In this document: positions 22,201-31,834 of the stretch, piece after piece | Position numbering within the stretch: position 1 is the first letter of the stretch | Layout: each line of letters begins with the position of its first letter | Source: Haplomitrium mnioides | Lineage: Eukaryota; Marchantiophyta; Haplomitriopsida; Calobryales | Assembly (NCBI GenBank): GCA_049999725.1 | Contig: JBNGIS010016963.1 | Coordinates: 1 to 33,767, forward strand | DNA: 33,767 nucleotides | Reading direction: 5' to 3' | The notes under the pieces: model-generated | Seen by the model: the letters and a program-made list of their open reading frames with translations, nothing else | Told to the model about the DNA's origin: nothing | Databases searched by the model: none | Translations under genes and position numbers: made by a program

Positions 22201-23826
22201 TACTCAAAACATGAACTTTTTTTTGGGGGGAAAATTTGTGATTTTTCATATAAAAAACATCAAAAACGAGGTTAATTTTTTAAAGCAAAAAGTACATGAG
22301 TTTTTTGGGTTTGTTTTTGGCCATTTTAGCAACCATAATAGAGCAAAAGTCAATTTCGTTATGCAAAATCAATCAATATTACTAGTTTTTACGAAAATAT
22401 TTGAAAACTCGAATTTGTTTAAAATCATAAAAATTACGGTAAGTTTTCATCAAAAATTTACATTTATCATTGATTACAATTGTAAGCCCAAAAGTTTAAA
22501 TACACGTCACGAGAAACTATTTTGAAATATGTTTGATTGCACAAACTTGATACGCACGTACACATGGTGCTCTTTAAAACTTTTTTGTTACAAAACATAA
22601 AGAAAAAACCTAAGGGGACTAGAAGTCAAGGGAAAGAGTTTGCAATGGTAAACAAAAAAACAAACAAAAAGAAACATTGCATCGATTTAGGAGGTTCAAT
22701 TAAAACGTCAAGAAGAAAGGAAGCTTTCAAATTAAGTTGAAAATCCATGCAAGCAAAAGTGAATGTAGGTTCTCAAAAAGGTTCCAGCAATTAAAAATAT
22801 TTCACAGTTCAACGAAGCATTTACAGAAACGTATCATAGTTTTGAATAAAAAAGGTAGTAGCTAAAGAGATTGCATTAAGATTGTAAACAAGAAATGTGT
22901 TCAAGTTTTAGACTTGATTCAGCCAAACAAAGGTCTCAAGATCTACGAAAGAGTCTAGGACCTGTGTACAAACAAAGTTGTAAGCGGTTGTCTTTGTATG
23001 AAGAAGCTTAAAGGTTATGTAGGAGAAGTAGAACTTTTGGAAGATGTGGACTTCCGACCCAATGTCTATGCGTGCATAGGAATCCAAGCTCAACATGTGA
23101 ACACTCCATTCCAAAGACTAGGCGTGCTAAAGAATCTAAGCTCAACAGGTGAACACTCCACCCCAAAGTCCATGCGCGCATAGGAATCCGAACTCACCAA
23201 CTGAACACTCCGCCCGAAACTCTAGTCGCGCCTAGGAATCCGAACTCACCATTTGAACACTCCACCCCAAAGTTTATGCGCGCATAGGAATCTGAACTCA
23301 CAAGCACAACATTCTTAAAGAAAGACTGAGAAGAAGCTAGGTTTTATGTTCGGTAGAAAAGTTTTTGTACATTGTAAGTTTCGCTTGCAAATCAAAGTCT
23401 ATGCGCTTATAGGGTTCACACTTCTACAACCAAGGAAACAGACTGTAAATGTTCCATTTCTACAACAAACTCTACGCCTGCAAAAGATTTCGACTTTTAA
23501 TTCGTAATCTAAAAGTAAAAAACGGGTACAAAGCTCTTCTTCTAAGTCAAACAACGCTAAAGATTTAAATTTTTACAACAAAGTTTTCAAAAGAAAAACA
23601 ATTTAAACAACTTGGGCAGATGCTTCAGTGAGATAATAACCTTAAAAGTAAAAAGCAAAATACTTATATTCTGGAGATGAAAATATTTCTACGAAACAAA
23701 TAAAAATATTAACTATGAATTAAAGTTCATTTACAGAGAACAATATTCAACTTGGAATGATTTACGATCACATGTTCAAGTTTGCCTAAAATCCAACAAG
23801 TTACTAAAAATGATTTTCAAATACTT
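22201..23826 (+). other. A2 3' flank, non-coding
   Basis: A poly-T/G start (22219-22235), then AT-rich DNA similar to 14040-15450 and to the reverse of 2750-4080. No gene was seen. It holds a 52-bp tandem array (23068-23300). Similarity to the A/B units ends near 23826, where GC-rich retroelement DNA begins. Confidence 0.6.
23050..23310 (+). repeat. 52-bp tandem repeat in the A2 3' flank
   Basis: Five units with exact 52-bp spacing, shown by the palindrome cores at 23068, 23120, 23172, 23224 and 23276. Exact ATGCGCGCAT at 23172-23181 and 23276-23285. Each core is followed by 'aggaatccgaactcacc' and 'tgaacactccaccccaaag'. Shorter 52-bp-spaced pairs occur at 14829/14881 and 3227/3279 in the other flank copies. 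Confidence 0.85.
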
Positions 23827-26800
23827 TTGGAAATGTGTCAGCCAGCGATTCAGGTGCCTAACGAAGAATTCAGGAAATTGGAGGAATCTATGGCCCAAAT
23901 ACTCCTTAGCAAGTGTGAGGGCTTCTCAGGAGCCACGGATTGCCCTCAAATAGCTACTAAGAGCAGAGCGCATGAGTCCTGGGAGGAAAACATGATCATG
24001 GCGGAGGAGAGGAGGAAGGAACCAGGATTGCAGCTAGAGGAGGGGCCACCTTTCAAAATTCGAAGCAGGCCAATGAGAGCTCGTGTGTGAGAAGGGAATG
24101 CGGGAATTGGAGCTTGGGGAAAAGGAAGAGAGCAGCCACCTATGGTGAAGCAATCGCAAGAGGAAGAAGGACGGATCCACAACAATGAAATCCGAAGGCA
24201 CTCCGAAGAAAGGCAAATCGTGGGGGTCCTGCAGCGGCCACAAATCGGGAAGCAAGGATCAGGAGCTGAAAGGAGGCGGTGAGATCGTCACAAGGGCGAG
24301 CAAGGCCAGGGAAGAGGGACGCCTAGATCTCGCAAGCAAGAGCGAGCCCTGCAAGGGCCAATCAAATGCTCCATTCGAGTCTGCGAATCCTGGCGGAAGA
24401 GTGGAGTCCCCGAAGGGTCCCGCGAGATTCCACGGAAACGTGGCATCTCCAAAGCACTTCGTGGGATTCCACGAATAACGTGGCGGCACCAGGAGGCCCG
24501 AGCATCTGCGGAAAGGCGCCTCCCTAAGTGGGGAGCCCACTTAGCAGGGTTTCGATCCGTCTTATGACGTGGGGACCCCGGTTATGAGGGTTCCGCGAGG
24601 AAACCAACAGGGGACCAAGGAGGGGGGTCCAAAGCAATAACATATCGAGGGTCTGGCCGAAGGAAAACGAAGAAGTGCCAAAAGGATGATACATCAAAGA
24701 TCCGAGCGGAGGAGGAGAGAGGAAGTCGAAGGGGCGACCTAGCGCGGATCCGTCAAGAGGAAAAACAAATGAGAGCCGAAAGAGGGACATATCACCTAGC
24801 GAGCCGAATAATGGCGAGTGAAGGCAAAAAGGCGACTTATCAGCGATCCGGTTCTAACGATACGCATCAATAGTGAAACGGTGACCCATCGCAAACCGTC
24901 CAATGGGAAGAAGGCTGCACCAGAATGGCAATATGGCACCTATCCGGTGGGGGGAAATGAGGGGCACGGCGAAAGGACGATCTATCGGCAAATCGGCGAG
25001 CGAGATGAGGGCGGCCGGAAAATGAAGCTAATGCTAGTGCGACTGACAGAGGAGCTAACGGCGCCGAAAGGGTGACTCTTTGCCACTTCGACAAGTAAAA
25101 AGGTGAAAGTTCAACGGGGCGCGGCTGGCATCCGAAAGTTTGAAAGGGGTGAATGATCCAAAAGGGCTTGTAGTTCTTATATCGAGCTTATAGAAGTGTT
25201 AACGAAGATAGCCTCGGGCACGCGCGTGTAGTTCTTACTTCGAAGGTACGATGAAATGGCAACATCGACATAGTTCTTATTGAGCGAGCAGGGTAAGTCC
25301 GCAGCGGCTCTTCAGACGATGTGGCAAGCGCTGGGAGTCCTCGGGAGGGCTTCAGAAATGTGGCGTGTTGGGGAGCTGGTTAATGTTTCCGAAGGTCAAC
25401 TTCGGAAGAAGGGTCCGCGCGACGATTCGCCTACCTGTTTGCAGGGCGGCGTCGGACGGCAGCCTTTGGACGACGTGGTGCCTTAGGAAACATGCAGAGG
25501 GTTCCGTGAGTCAACCTCGGAAGGAAGTTAGCCGACGGTCCGCCTACCCCTTTGCAGGGCAGCGTCGGACAACGCCCTTTGAAGGACGTGGCGACTCCAA
25601 GGACCCCGAAGCAACTCACGGGACATGCGGCACAAGGAGGAGAGTTCATTGGACCTCGGGCAACATGCGGATCAACTACAGAAGGAGTGGTCAATGCGAC
25701 CGTCAGCCTACTCCCTTGCAAGACGACATCCGACAACAGTGCAGCAGAGGACGTGGCGCGAGGAGAACAAAGAGGGATCTGCGGAGGAATATGTGGAGAT
25801 TCCATGGACTAGGTTTTGCGGGGCGCTTTGAAACTCGGTTCCGAAGCACCTCTTCGGACTTGGTTCCGCGAGAATCTACGGAATCTCTTCTCGCAAGATT
25901 CCTCGGACTCCTCGAGAAGTTACCGTTGTACTTGTCGTTCTCGATCAATCGATGGGACATGCAGCTCGATTTTTTTTTCCGGGGTAACTCGATTAACAAA
26001 TAAGGGAGCCACGCGTCGCATTCTCCCACTTCGAGCTCAACGGCCATAACGACTATTCATCGGATCAGGGCTCGCGGGTTCAGCGCGCAGGGAGGAGTAT
26101 ACCTTGGTGGCTATCAAATTCTTGGGGGTTGATGCACGGGCGATTGCAAGAAGCAACTGCGACCACAAGACGAGAGAATTGCGTATGGTAAGGCAGGGGT
26201 GAAGAGTTTAGTGAGGAATTACGTGAAGCGGATGTACTAGCTCTAGGGGCCCAGGGGGATTCGAAGGTGGACTGGAGGGGCACCGAGAATCGCAGAGTGA
26301 GGAGCTCTAGATGCTCGAGCAATCCACGTGAACTCGTCCTTGCTGGTGGACCAGAGCAGAGGTGAACCGATATGATAGTTCAAAGGAATTTTTGGTCTAT
26401 TGAGAACTAAGGAGGGGCTGCCAAGTGAGGAGCTTGGAGTCAGCTTGGCAATTCCTTGTGCAAGCGCATCAGCCCAGAGTGTTTGGAGTACACTCTGGTG
26501 TGTTTCTTCAAGTGGAGCTGAGAAGGGAGGGCTACGTTAGTGCATGCGCACTGCGTGGGATGACCCGTCAAGGCTCAAGGATGGAGTGGGCTACCTGTAG
26601 CTGGTAAAGCTGTCTTCCAAAGGTGGAAGTCAAAGAAACTCTCTTCCTAGCCTAAGGAAGTAAAAGCATGGCTTCTCGCGAGGGAAGTTAAAAAACTATC
26701 TGGAGAGGACGGTGTGTGGGTTGTTGGGCTGCAGGTTGTAAGGCAACATGACTCATAATGGAAGTATCAGTTGGTAGAAATCTAGAGGGCCTTCAAGGAC

Positions 26801-27603
26801 TTTGTTTTCTCTTGTATATTGTATAAATCGTTTGTCCATATTTGTGTAGTTAGATTTGTATTCTGCATTGAAGTTGTGTAGGTTCATTAGATTAGGAGAC
26901 AACCAGATCAGTTGAGCAGACCTTGGGACCACTCTGGAAGGGGAGTCAAACCCCTAGATACAATCAAGTGATCCTGGGGGTGAATGCCCTCTGTTCTTGG
27001 TCCTGTAAGTAGAGCTTAGGAATTAGTGCATACTTAGGATAGCTAGGAAATAGTGGTGTCAATCTTGTGACAACCTTGAAAGAAGGAGTCCAAGATTGTT
27101 GTATTGAACATTGGTGCAGGTCACAGCACCCATTCTACCCCAAGCACAAATAAGGTGGTAGGGCCTAAAACATTGGGTCCTCTGAATAAAGCGGAAGAAT
27201 CACACAAATGACAGCTGAGTGTTATGGATGTGGACCTGGCAATGTTTGAGTAACTGACTTGGGTGCAATTAGAAGGAAGAGAGAGTAGTGTGTTAAAAGC
27301 TGGAAAGGAAAGGAAGTATCCTTAGAGCCTGAAAGCGGTAACTGGCAAGGGGCCATCTCAGAAAAGAACGTGAAAGCCCATAAACCGTCCTCCCTTGCAA
27401 CCAAAGCGAGACCTGAAAAGGTTAAGGCCTGAAACAGAGGAGCAACATAAATTTTTGGCACTAGAAGGAGGGCCAAAGGTTTGAAAAACCTAAGACCAAC
27501 CCGAACCAGAAAGACCACTTTGTGCACAAGAAACTCAAGTCAGTCGGTGAGAAGGTTACTTCCGAGAAACAGAGCAACTGGAGGTTGAGTTTGTTGAGGA
27601 AGA
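23827..27603. other. Retroelement non-coding leader/LTR region, no gene
   Basis: Multiple overlapping frames are open on both strands because the DNA is GC-rich, but none has recognisable protein features. Probable LTR and untranslated leader. Contains the imperfect repeats at 25380-25760. Confidence 0.4.
25380..25760. repeat. Three imperfect repeats in the retroelement leader
   Basis: The pattern 'cgcctacc-ttgcagggc-gcgtcggac ... gacgtgg' occurs three times. The 'ttgcagggc'-type landmark starts at about 25439, 25552 and 25711 (spacing about 113 and 160). Units one and two also share 'ggtcaac-tcggaag' ahead of it. The third is the most diverged. Confidence 0.6.
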
Positions 27604-28467
27604 GTGGCGGAAGGAAGGAACCCCTGGGTGGAAGTGGTAGTGGCTAGTGGAGGGATGGCCAACCCGGTACCACCTTCTGGGCTTCAGGGAAGATTCAAAT
27701 ACATGCCCTTCAAGGGACGCCTGAAGGATGATCCAGATGCATGGCTAGATGACCTTGAGAACACTGCAGCAGCCAATGGGGAAGCCCATGTCAAGATTGG
27801 AATCCTGCCTGCAGTTTTGAAGGGAGAAGCCCAACCCTGGTACAAGGATTTGCCGGATAATATCAAAAAGGACTAGCAAGCATTCAAAGCAGCCTTCTTA
27901 GTAGAGTTCCGTGGGATTAGGGAAGAAACTGAGGCGCTGATCAAGATGGGTCAGCTCATGATGAAGAAAAATGAGTCGGTGAGAAAATTCCTTCAACGTT
28001 TCAAGAAGGTGGCGAGGAAGTTGAACTCGCTAGCCACTGACGGGATGCTCATAGCATGGTTCATAGCGGCTCTACCCAGAGGAATTGGGACATGGGTAAG
28101 ATAGGCGGATCCACAGACTTTGGAGGACGTTGTCAATGTAGCTCGATCCCATGTGAAGGCTACCCTCATTAGTTCCCGAAGAAAGGCATTGGCCAAATAC
28201 GACTCTGATGATTCTTCAGACGCCTCAGATAGTGACGAGGAAACAGATCAGAGTTCCGAGTCCTCCTCGGAAAGCGAGAATGAGTTGAGCAGCAGCAGCT
28301 TAGACGAGGACCGGTCATCCAAGAAGAAGAAGAAGGACCTGAAGAAGAAGAAGCAAGTCAAGGAGGTGCATCATCGCAAGAGGGCCAGCAATGGGAGGTA
28401 TAAGAAAGCTGAACCCGAACCCGAGGCTAGCAGAAAGCCAACCGGAGGGATCGAATTGACAAGCTGA
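27604..28467 (+). pseudogene. Retrotransposon gag (Ty3/gypsy-type), broken
   Basis: The frame encodes F-K-G-R-L-K-D-D-P-D-A-W-L-D-D-L-E, then L-P-A-V-L-K-G-E-A-Q-P-W-Y and F-L-V-E-F-R, M-G-Q-L-x-M-x-K-x-E-S-V-x-x-F-L-Q-R-F. This is the order of the retrotransposon Gag domain of plant Ty3/gypsy elements, which packages element RNA into cytoplasmic particles. A Ser/Asp/Glu-rich segment and a Lys-rich segment follow (28190-28400). TAG stops interrupt at 27874-27876 and 28102-28104 (the latter likely CAG to TAG). The frame opens at a GTG where an ATG would be expected; the first in-frame ATG is 27655. A one-base shift near 28450 leads into a helix-prone tail to about 28540. No zinc knuckle is present before the truncation. 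Confidence 0.75.
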
Positions 28468-28543
28468 GCGCCAAGTTGGAGGCGATGAACATCCTCCTGG
28501 CAGGGATCAAACCGGAGGGACGACCCCTGCCGACCCGGAGAAG

Positions 28544-28967
28544 GTATGCGCGCATACGACCACTACAACAACATCAATATCATGGCTTGTTGTGAATGTT
28601 GTCGCGACTGGTTTTAAAAGAATCAAGAACAAATCTTATGCGCGCATAAGATTTGCAAACAAAAAAACAATTTTTTGCGAGGTTAAGGTCTCAACATTAA
28701 GCAAGTTCATTTTCTGGCTTTACTAGACTGCAGAAAATGTTAAAATTGAAATATAAAACAATAGAGTCTATGCGCGCATAGACTTTCTTCTCACAACTCA
28801 TCTTGCTAAGAATTATTCGACTCTAATCTTCTTTGCAAAACAACTTCAAAAAAATTATTCCTTTAATTGTAAGTTGAGAAAACATAACATCTCTAGAACT
28901 AAGCTTCAAGTCTACAAAAAAAATGATAGATTAACCAAAGCTGTGAAAAGAGAAGAAAGTTTGTTAC
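28544..28967 (-). other. B3 intron remnant
   Basis: Three exact ATGCGCGCAT palindromes lie at 28546-28555, 28638-28647 and 28771-28780, the first two 92 bp apart, matching the ~93-bp intron repeat of B1. The retroelement joins immediately left of the first palindrome. Confidence 0.6.
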
Positions 28968-30309
28968 CTTTGTCGGACTCCAAGACAGATTTTTCTCGCA
29001 AAGATTTTATTTCTTCGCATGTTTCACAAACAGCAAATCTATTGCGTTTCGGAATTTTGACATTCGGAAAATGAGTTCTCCAATGTTTTGTAAAACCCGA
29101 GAAACAGAGAATACAATGGGGATCTTTCTCTTTCAAATAAGTTGTTTAATAATCATAAACTTCCCATTTTGTAAAATTATCCAGCAAGTTGTACACTTCG
29201 TGAGTGGGCATTCTCTCGCAATGACCTTGGAAAAAATTGTCCATCCACTCACGAACAAAAACTCCTTTAGCAGACAGTTCTCTTTTTCCAAAAATGCCTC
29301 TAAGATATGAATTTTTGAGATTTTGAATCCTTTGGATTCTATCATTCCCTACTGCTAATATTAATTTGAATGCTCTTCTATAGACAAAGGTACCGCCAGG
29401 CAGTGTAAACTAATTTTCCACATCGGAATCTTTTCTTGGTATTCCCCACTGCAGTGTGATATCACAATTCTTCATGCTTTGTCGAAAGTACGTTTCTTTT
29501 ACAGTTTTCAAAAAATCTATCTTGCACAATGACAAGCAATTATTTCGACAATAAGAAATTCTCTTCGATCTAGAAATGGACATTGGATCCATCTTTTTCT
29601 TCACAAAGCTCTCATCATGATGGACTTTTCGCAAAGAGTTTTCGCGTAAGGTGTTTACCCGTTTGGGTTTTGGCCCAAATAAAGAATTCTTATATTGGGC
29701 TAGACGATTCGGTCCGTAAGCGAATCCAGCAATAGGAGAAAATTCATCTTGAAGATCTTTGTTGTCATCGTGAACATTGTTTGTTATTTGACAGAATATT
29801 TTCGAGAAGCGAGTTTCTTCTTGAGGATGGGGAGAACTGCACCGTTCCGAAACCGAATCTTGATCAATGTCTCCAGTAGAAAAAAATGTTTTCTGTAATA
29901 AAATCGGTGCCTTTGGCGATAACTCCAAAGAAATGTTGATTGATTGAGACTCTTTGCCAGAATCGCTTTCCTAAAAATCGTCTGAAGACTCTTCCAAGAG
30001 AATTCAATTTGTTTCAGACGTTCCAATCTCTCTGCGAGGTGCAACCTGAAAGGAAATCACTCGTTGTTTGAGTGGTGTTATCGGGGAGAGTGACTCATCT
30101 CCAAAATAAAAATTGTCCAAAGATTGTATGTTGTTTGTGTTTTGAACAGACACACTTTTCTCATCTATATCGACGTCTCCCTCACATGTGGACGAAGAAA
30201 GCTCTACAATCGTTTGAAATCTCTTTGTTGTGTCTTTTTTTTCCAAACATTTTGGAATACTCAAAAGAAAGATTCAACTTTGCTCGCTCGATGGGTAGCA
30301 AAGATCTTT

Positions 30310-30480
30310 TGCTGGATGAAGATTGTTTCTTTAGATCTTTGCGAGCACTGAGTTCCCTCTTTGATCCTTTGTGCACAAAATGTTGAGTCGTTAATCCTAT
30401 GCGCGCATTGAATTCACTCCTTAACCCTATGCGCACATAGGGTTGAGTCCCTGATCCTATGCATGCATGGACTTCACCTT
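30310..30480 (-). repeat. 30-bp coding repeat in B3
   Basis: Five to six 30-bp units that read on the - strand as V-R-I-G-L-R-S-E-F-N-A-R-I-G-L. Palindrome core exact at 30399-30408. Here the repeat remains an open frame within the first 170 codons of B3. Confidence 0.75.
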
Positions 30481-30694
30481 CTCGATCTTTCTTGCAAGAG
30501 CTATCTAACTCAACAGAAGTCGTCTTTTTCCCCAATATGCTAGCCATCACACTTGAAGCTTTTGTAACTCCATCGCTTATCTCCCGAAAATTGACATTTG
30601 ATTGAATCTCAAACTGCCTCTCAAAAGTAACACTCTTTTGTGAAGATGAATCTTGAAATTCCAATCTCTTCTTGCCTTTAAGAACTCCAGCCAT

Positions 30695-31108
30695 TGAAAA
30701 GTCTCACAAAAACTGAATTATTTCAAAGAACTANNNNNNNNNNNNNNNNNNNNNNNNNNNNNNNNNNNNNNNNNNNNNNNNNNNNNNNNNNNNNNNNNNN
30801 NNNNNNNNNNNNNNNNNNNNNNNNNNNNNNNNNCTAACTTTTTTTTTTGCACTAGGTGAACCTACGTGTCAAGAGCTCCACGAATAAATTTTTGCGGGAA
30901 AAAACATTTTTTGAAATTTAGCTATAAAAGCAAGGCCAATGGAAAATTTCTTTTCATTGTCGCGAGTTCAGTTTCTGATTTTTGTTTTCTGAATGTTGCA
31001 TTTTTCTCATTTCCTGAGTTTTTTGCCATTTCCAGCCCATAGTGATTTCCTATTTTTTCTTCACTACATTTTTTACCTTCAAAAACATACTTTTTTCTTG
31101 TCTAGACA
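30695..31108. promoter_or_regulatory. Bidirectional promoter between B3 and A3, partly in the gap
   Basis: A + strand TATA box (TATAAAAG) at 30923-30930 serves A3, about 180 bp before its ATG. The conserved block at about 30849-30900 has CTACGTGT (the best ACGTG box of the three copies), GAGCTCC and a poly-T tract. The B3-side TATA expected just left of 'ctaactttttt' (30834) falls in the N gap. Confidence 0.6.
30734..30833. other. Assembly gap of 100 N
   Basis: Exactly 100 consecutive N. Probably a fixed-size scaffold placeholder, so the true length is unknown. It interrupts the shared promoter. Confidence 0.97.
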
Positions 31109-31515
31109 ATGGCCTCTCAGAGAAATGTTTCCGGCGCTCCAAAACCAAAGCCTTATAGGTATTCGGACGTTCTCAAGGCTCTAGAGCCTCTGAAAATTGA
31201 CTGGAAATGGTTAGTTAATTACTGTTCCTTGAGGGACTCGGATCATCATCTTTACCTTTTTGCAGGTGAAGGTGAAAATTTTAATTTGGGCCTAGTGGTC
31301 CAAATTACAATGATCCGACAAGGCAAGAAGGCAAACATCGAGCTGCTTGTGTAGGCATAGGATTCAATAACGTTGTATCAGGCCAATTGACTTTTCAGAA
31401 TACAAGAAGAGAGACTTGTTTGCAGCAAATCTCAAGACGTCGAGGGAAGATGGAAAGGTGAGTTCCAAAATATTTTTTCTTGTTCATTTTTCATTGCTTA
31501 GTTTTAGTTTTAGTA

Positions 31516-31834
31516 TGTTCATGTGAGCATGGACTTTGAAGTCCATGCGCGAATGGACTTCAGAATCCCTACGCGCCTAGACCTTAGAGTCCAGACACGC
31601 TTGGACCTTAGAGTCCCTTTGCGGATAGACCTCAGAGTCCCTGCGCCCATTGACCTAAGAGTCCATGCCCGCATGGACTTGAGAATCTATGCGCGCTTGG
31701 ATCGGAGAGTCCCTGCGCGCATGGACTTGAGAGGTCGTGTGCGCTTGGACTTGAGAGTCCATGCGTGCATGGACCTCACAGTCCATACGCTCAAGGACTT
31801 TGAGGTATATGCGCGCATGGACTTCAATGTTTAA
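31516..31834 (+). repeat. 24-bp minisatellite array in A3 intron 1
   Basis: Thirteen consecutive 24-bp units fill most of the 467-bp intron 31458-31924. The ideal unit is ATGCGCGCAT plus GGACTTTGAAGTCC-type 14 bp, each a palindrome. Because 24 is a multiple of three, the array reads open as an 8-residue repeat (x-A-R-M-D-L-R-V), which explains the 103-codon frame there; being between splice sites it is probably not translated. Confidence 0.85.

Larger units (their letters stand above)
23827..28543 (+). mobile_element. Truncated Ty3/gypsy-type retroelement fragment
   Basis: GC-rich DNA, unlike its neighbours, between A2 flank (left) and B3 intron (right). It holds a gag-type frame near the right end and about 3.8 kb of non-coding DNA before it, with 'ttccgcgag', 'cttcggaag' and 'tagttcttat' repeated. 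A TATA-like stretch is at 26815-26830. A long-terminal-repeat end could be near 27111 (a ...GAACA followed by TTGGTGCAGG, primer-site-like), but I could not confirm a matching tRNA. There is no protease, reverse transcriptase or second LTR. It breaks off inside gag at the junction near 28543. Confidence 0.6.
28544..30694 (-). pseudogene. B3: transposase-like gene B, 3' half missing
   Basis: From the ATG at 30694 it reads M-A-G-V-L-K-G-K-K-R-L-E-F-Q, with the long 30-bp-repeat-derived segment (30310-30480). A Ser/Asp-rich region follows in another frame (30264-30004), and then the central domain (29928-28968): L-P-G-G-T-F-V-Y-R-R-A-F, W-R-T-H-F-P-N-V-K-I-P, C-E-T-C-E-E-I-K. The exon donor AAAG|GTAACA is at 28968/28967, as in B1 and B2. 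Only part of the intron is left before the retroelement junction at about 28544, so the Y-L-Q-L-D-N and I-D-Q motifs are absent. A frameshift lies at an eight-A run (about 30235-30243). The gene is dead through truncation, but its first exon is the most complete here. Confidence 0.7.

Noticed and set aside
24185-26047. Long open frames in the GC-rich block, up to 212 codons
   Set aside because: Frames are open on both strands at once with no motifs; high GC lowers stop frequency. Treated as retroelement leader/LTR.
27112-27135. Primer binding site TTGGTGCAGGTCACAG after a putative LTR end
   Set aside because: The match to a tRNA 3' end cannot be confirmed by eye, and the LTR start was not found, so it is not called as a feature.
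31523-31834. A 103-codon Arg/Asp-rich open frame (and a similar one at 33764-33453 on the - strand)
   Set aside because: It is the 24-bp array read in a multiple-of-three period, lying between a GTGAGT donor and a TTTTTCAG acceptor. Not a likely protein.
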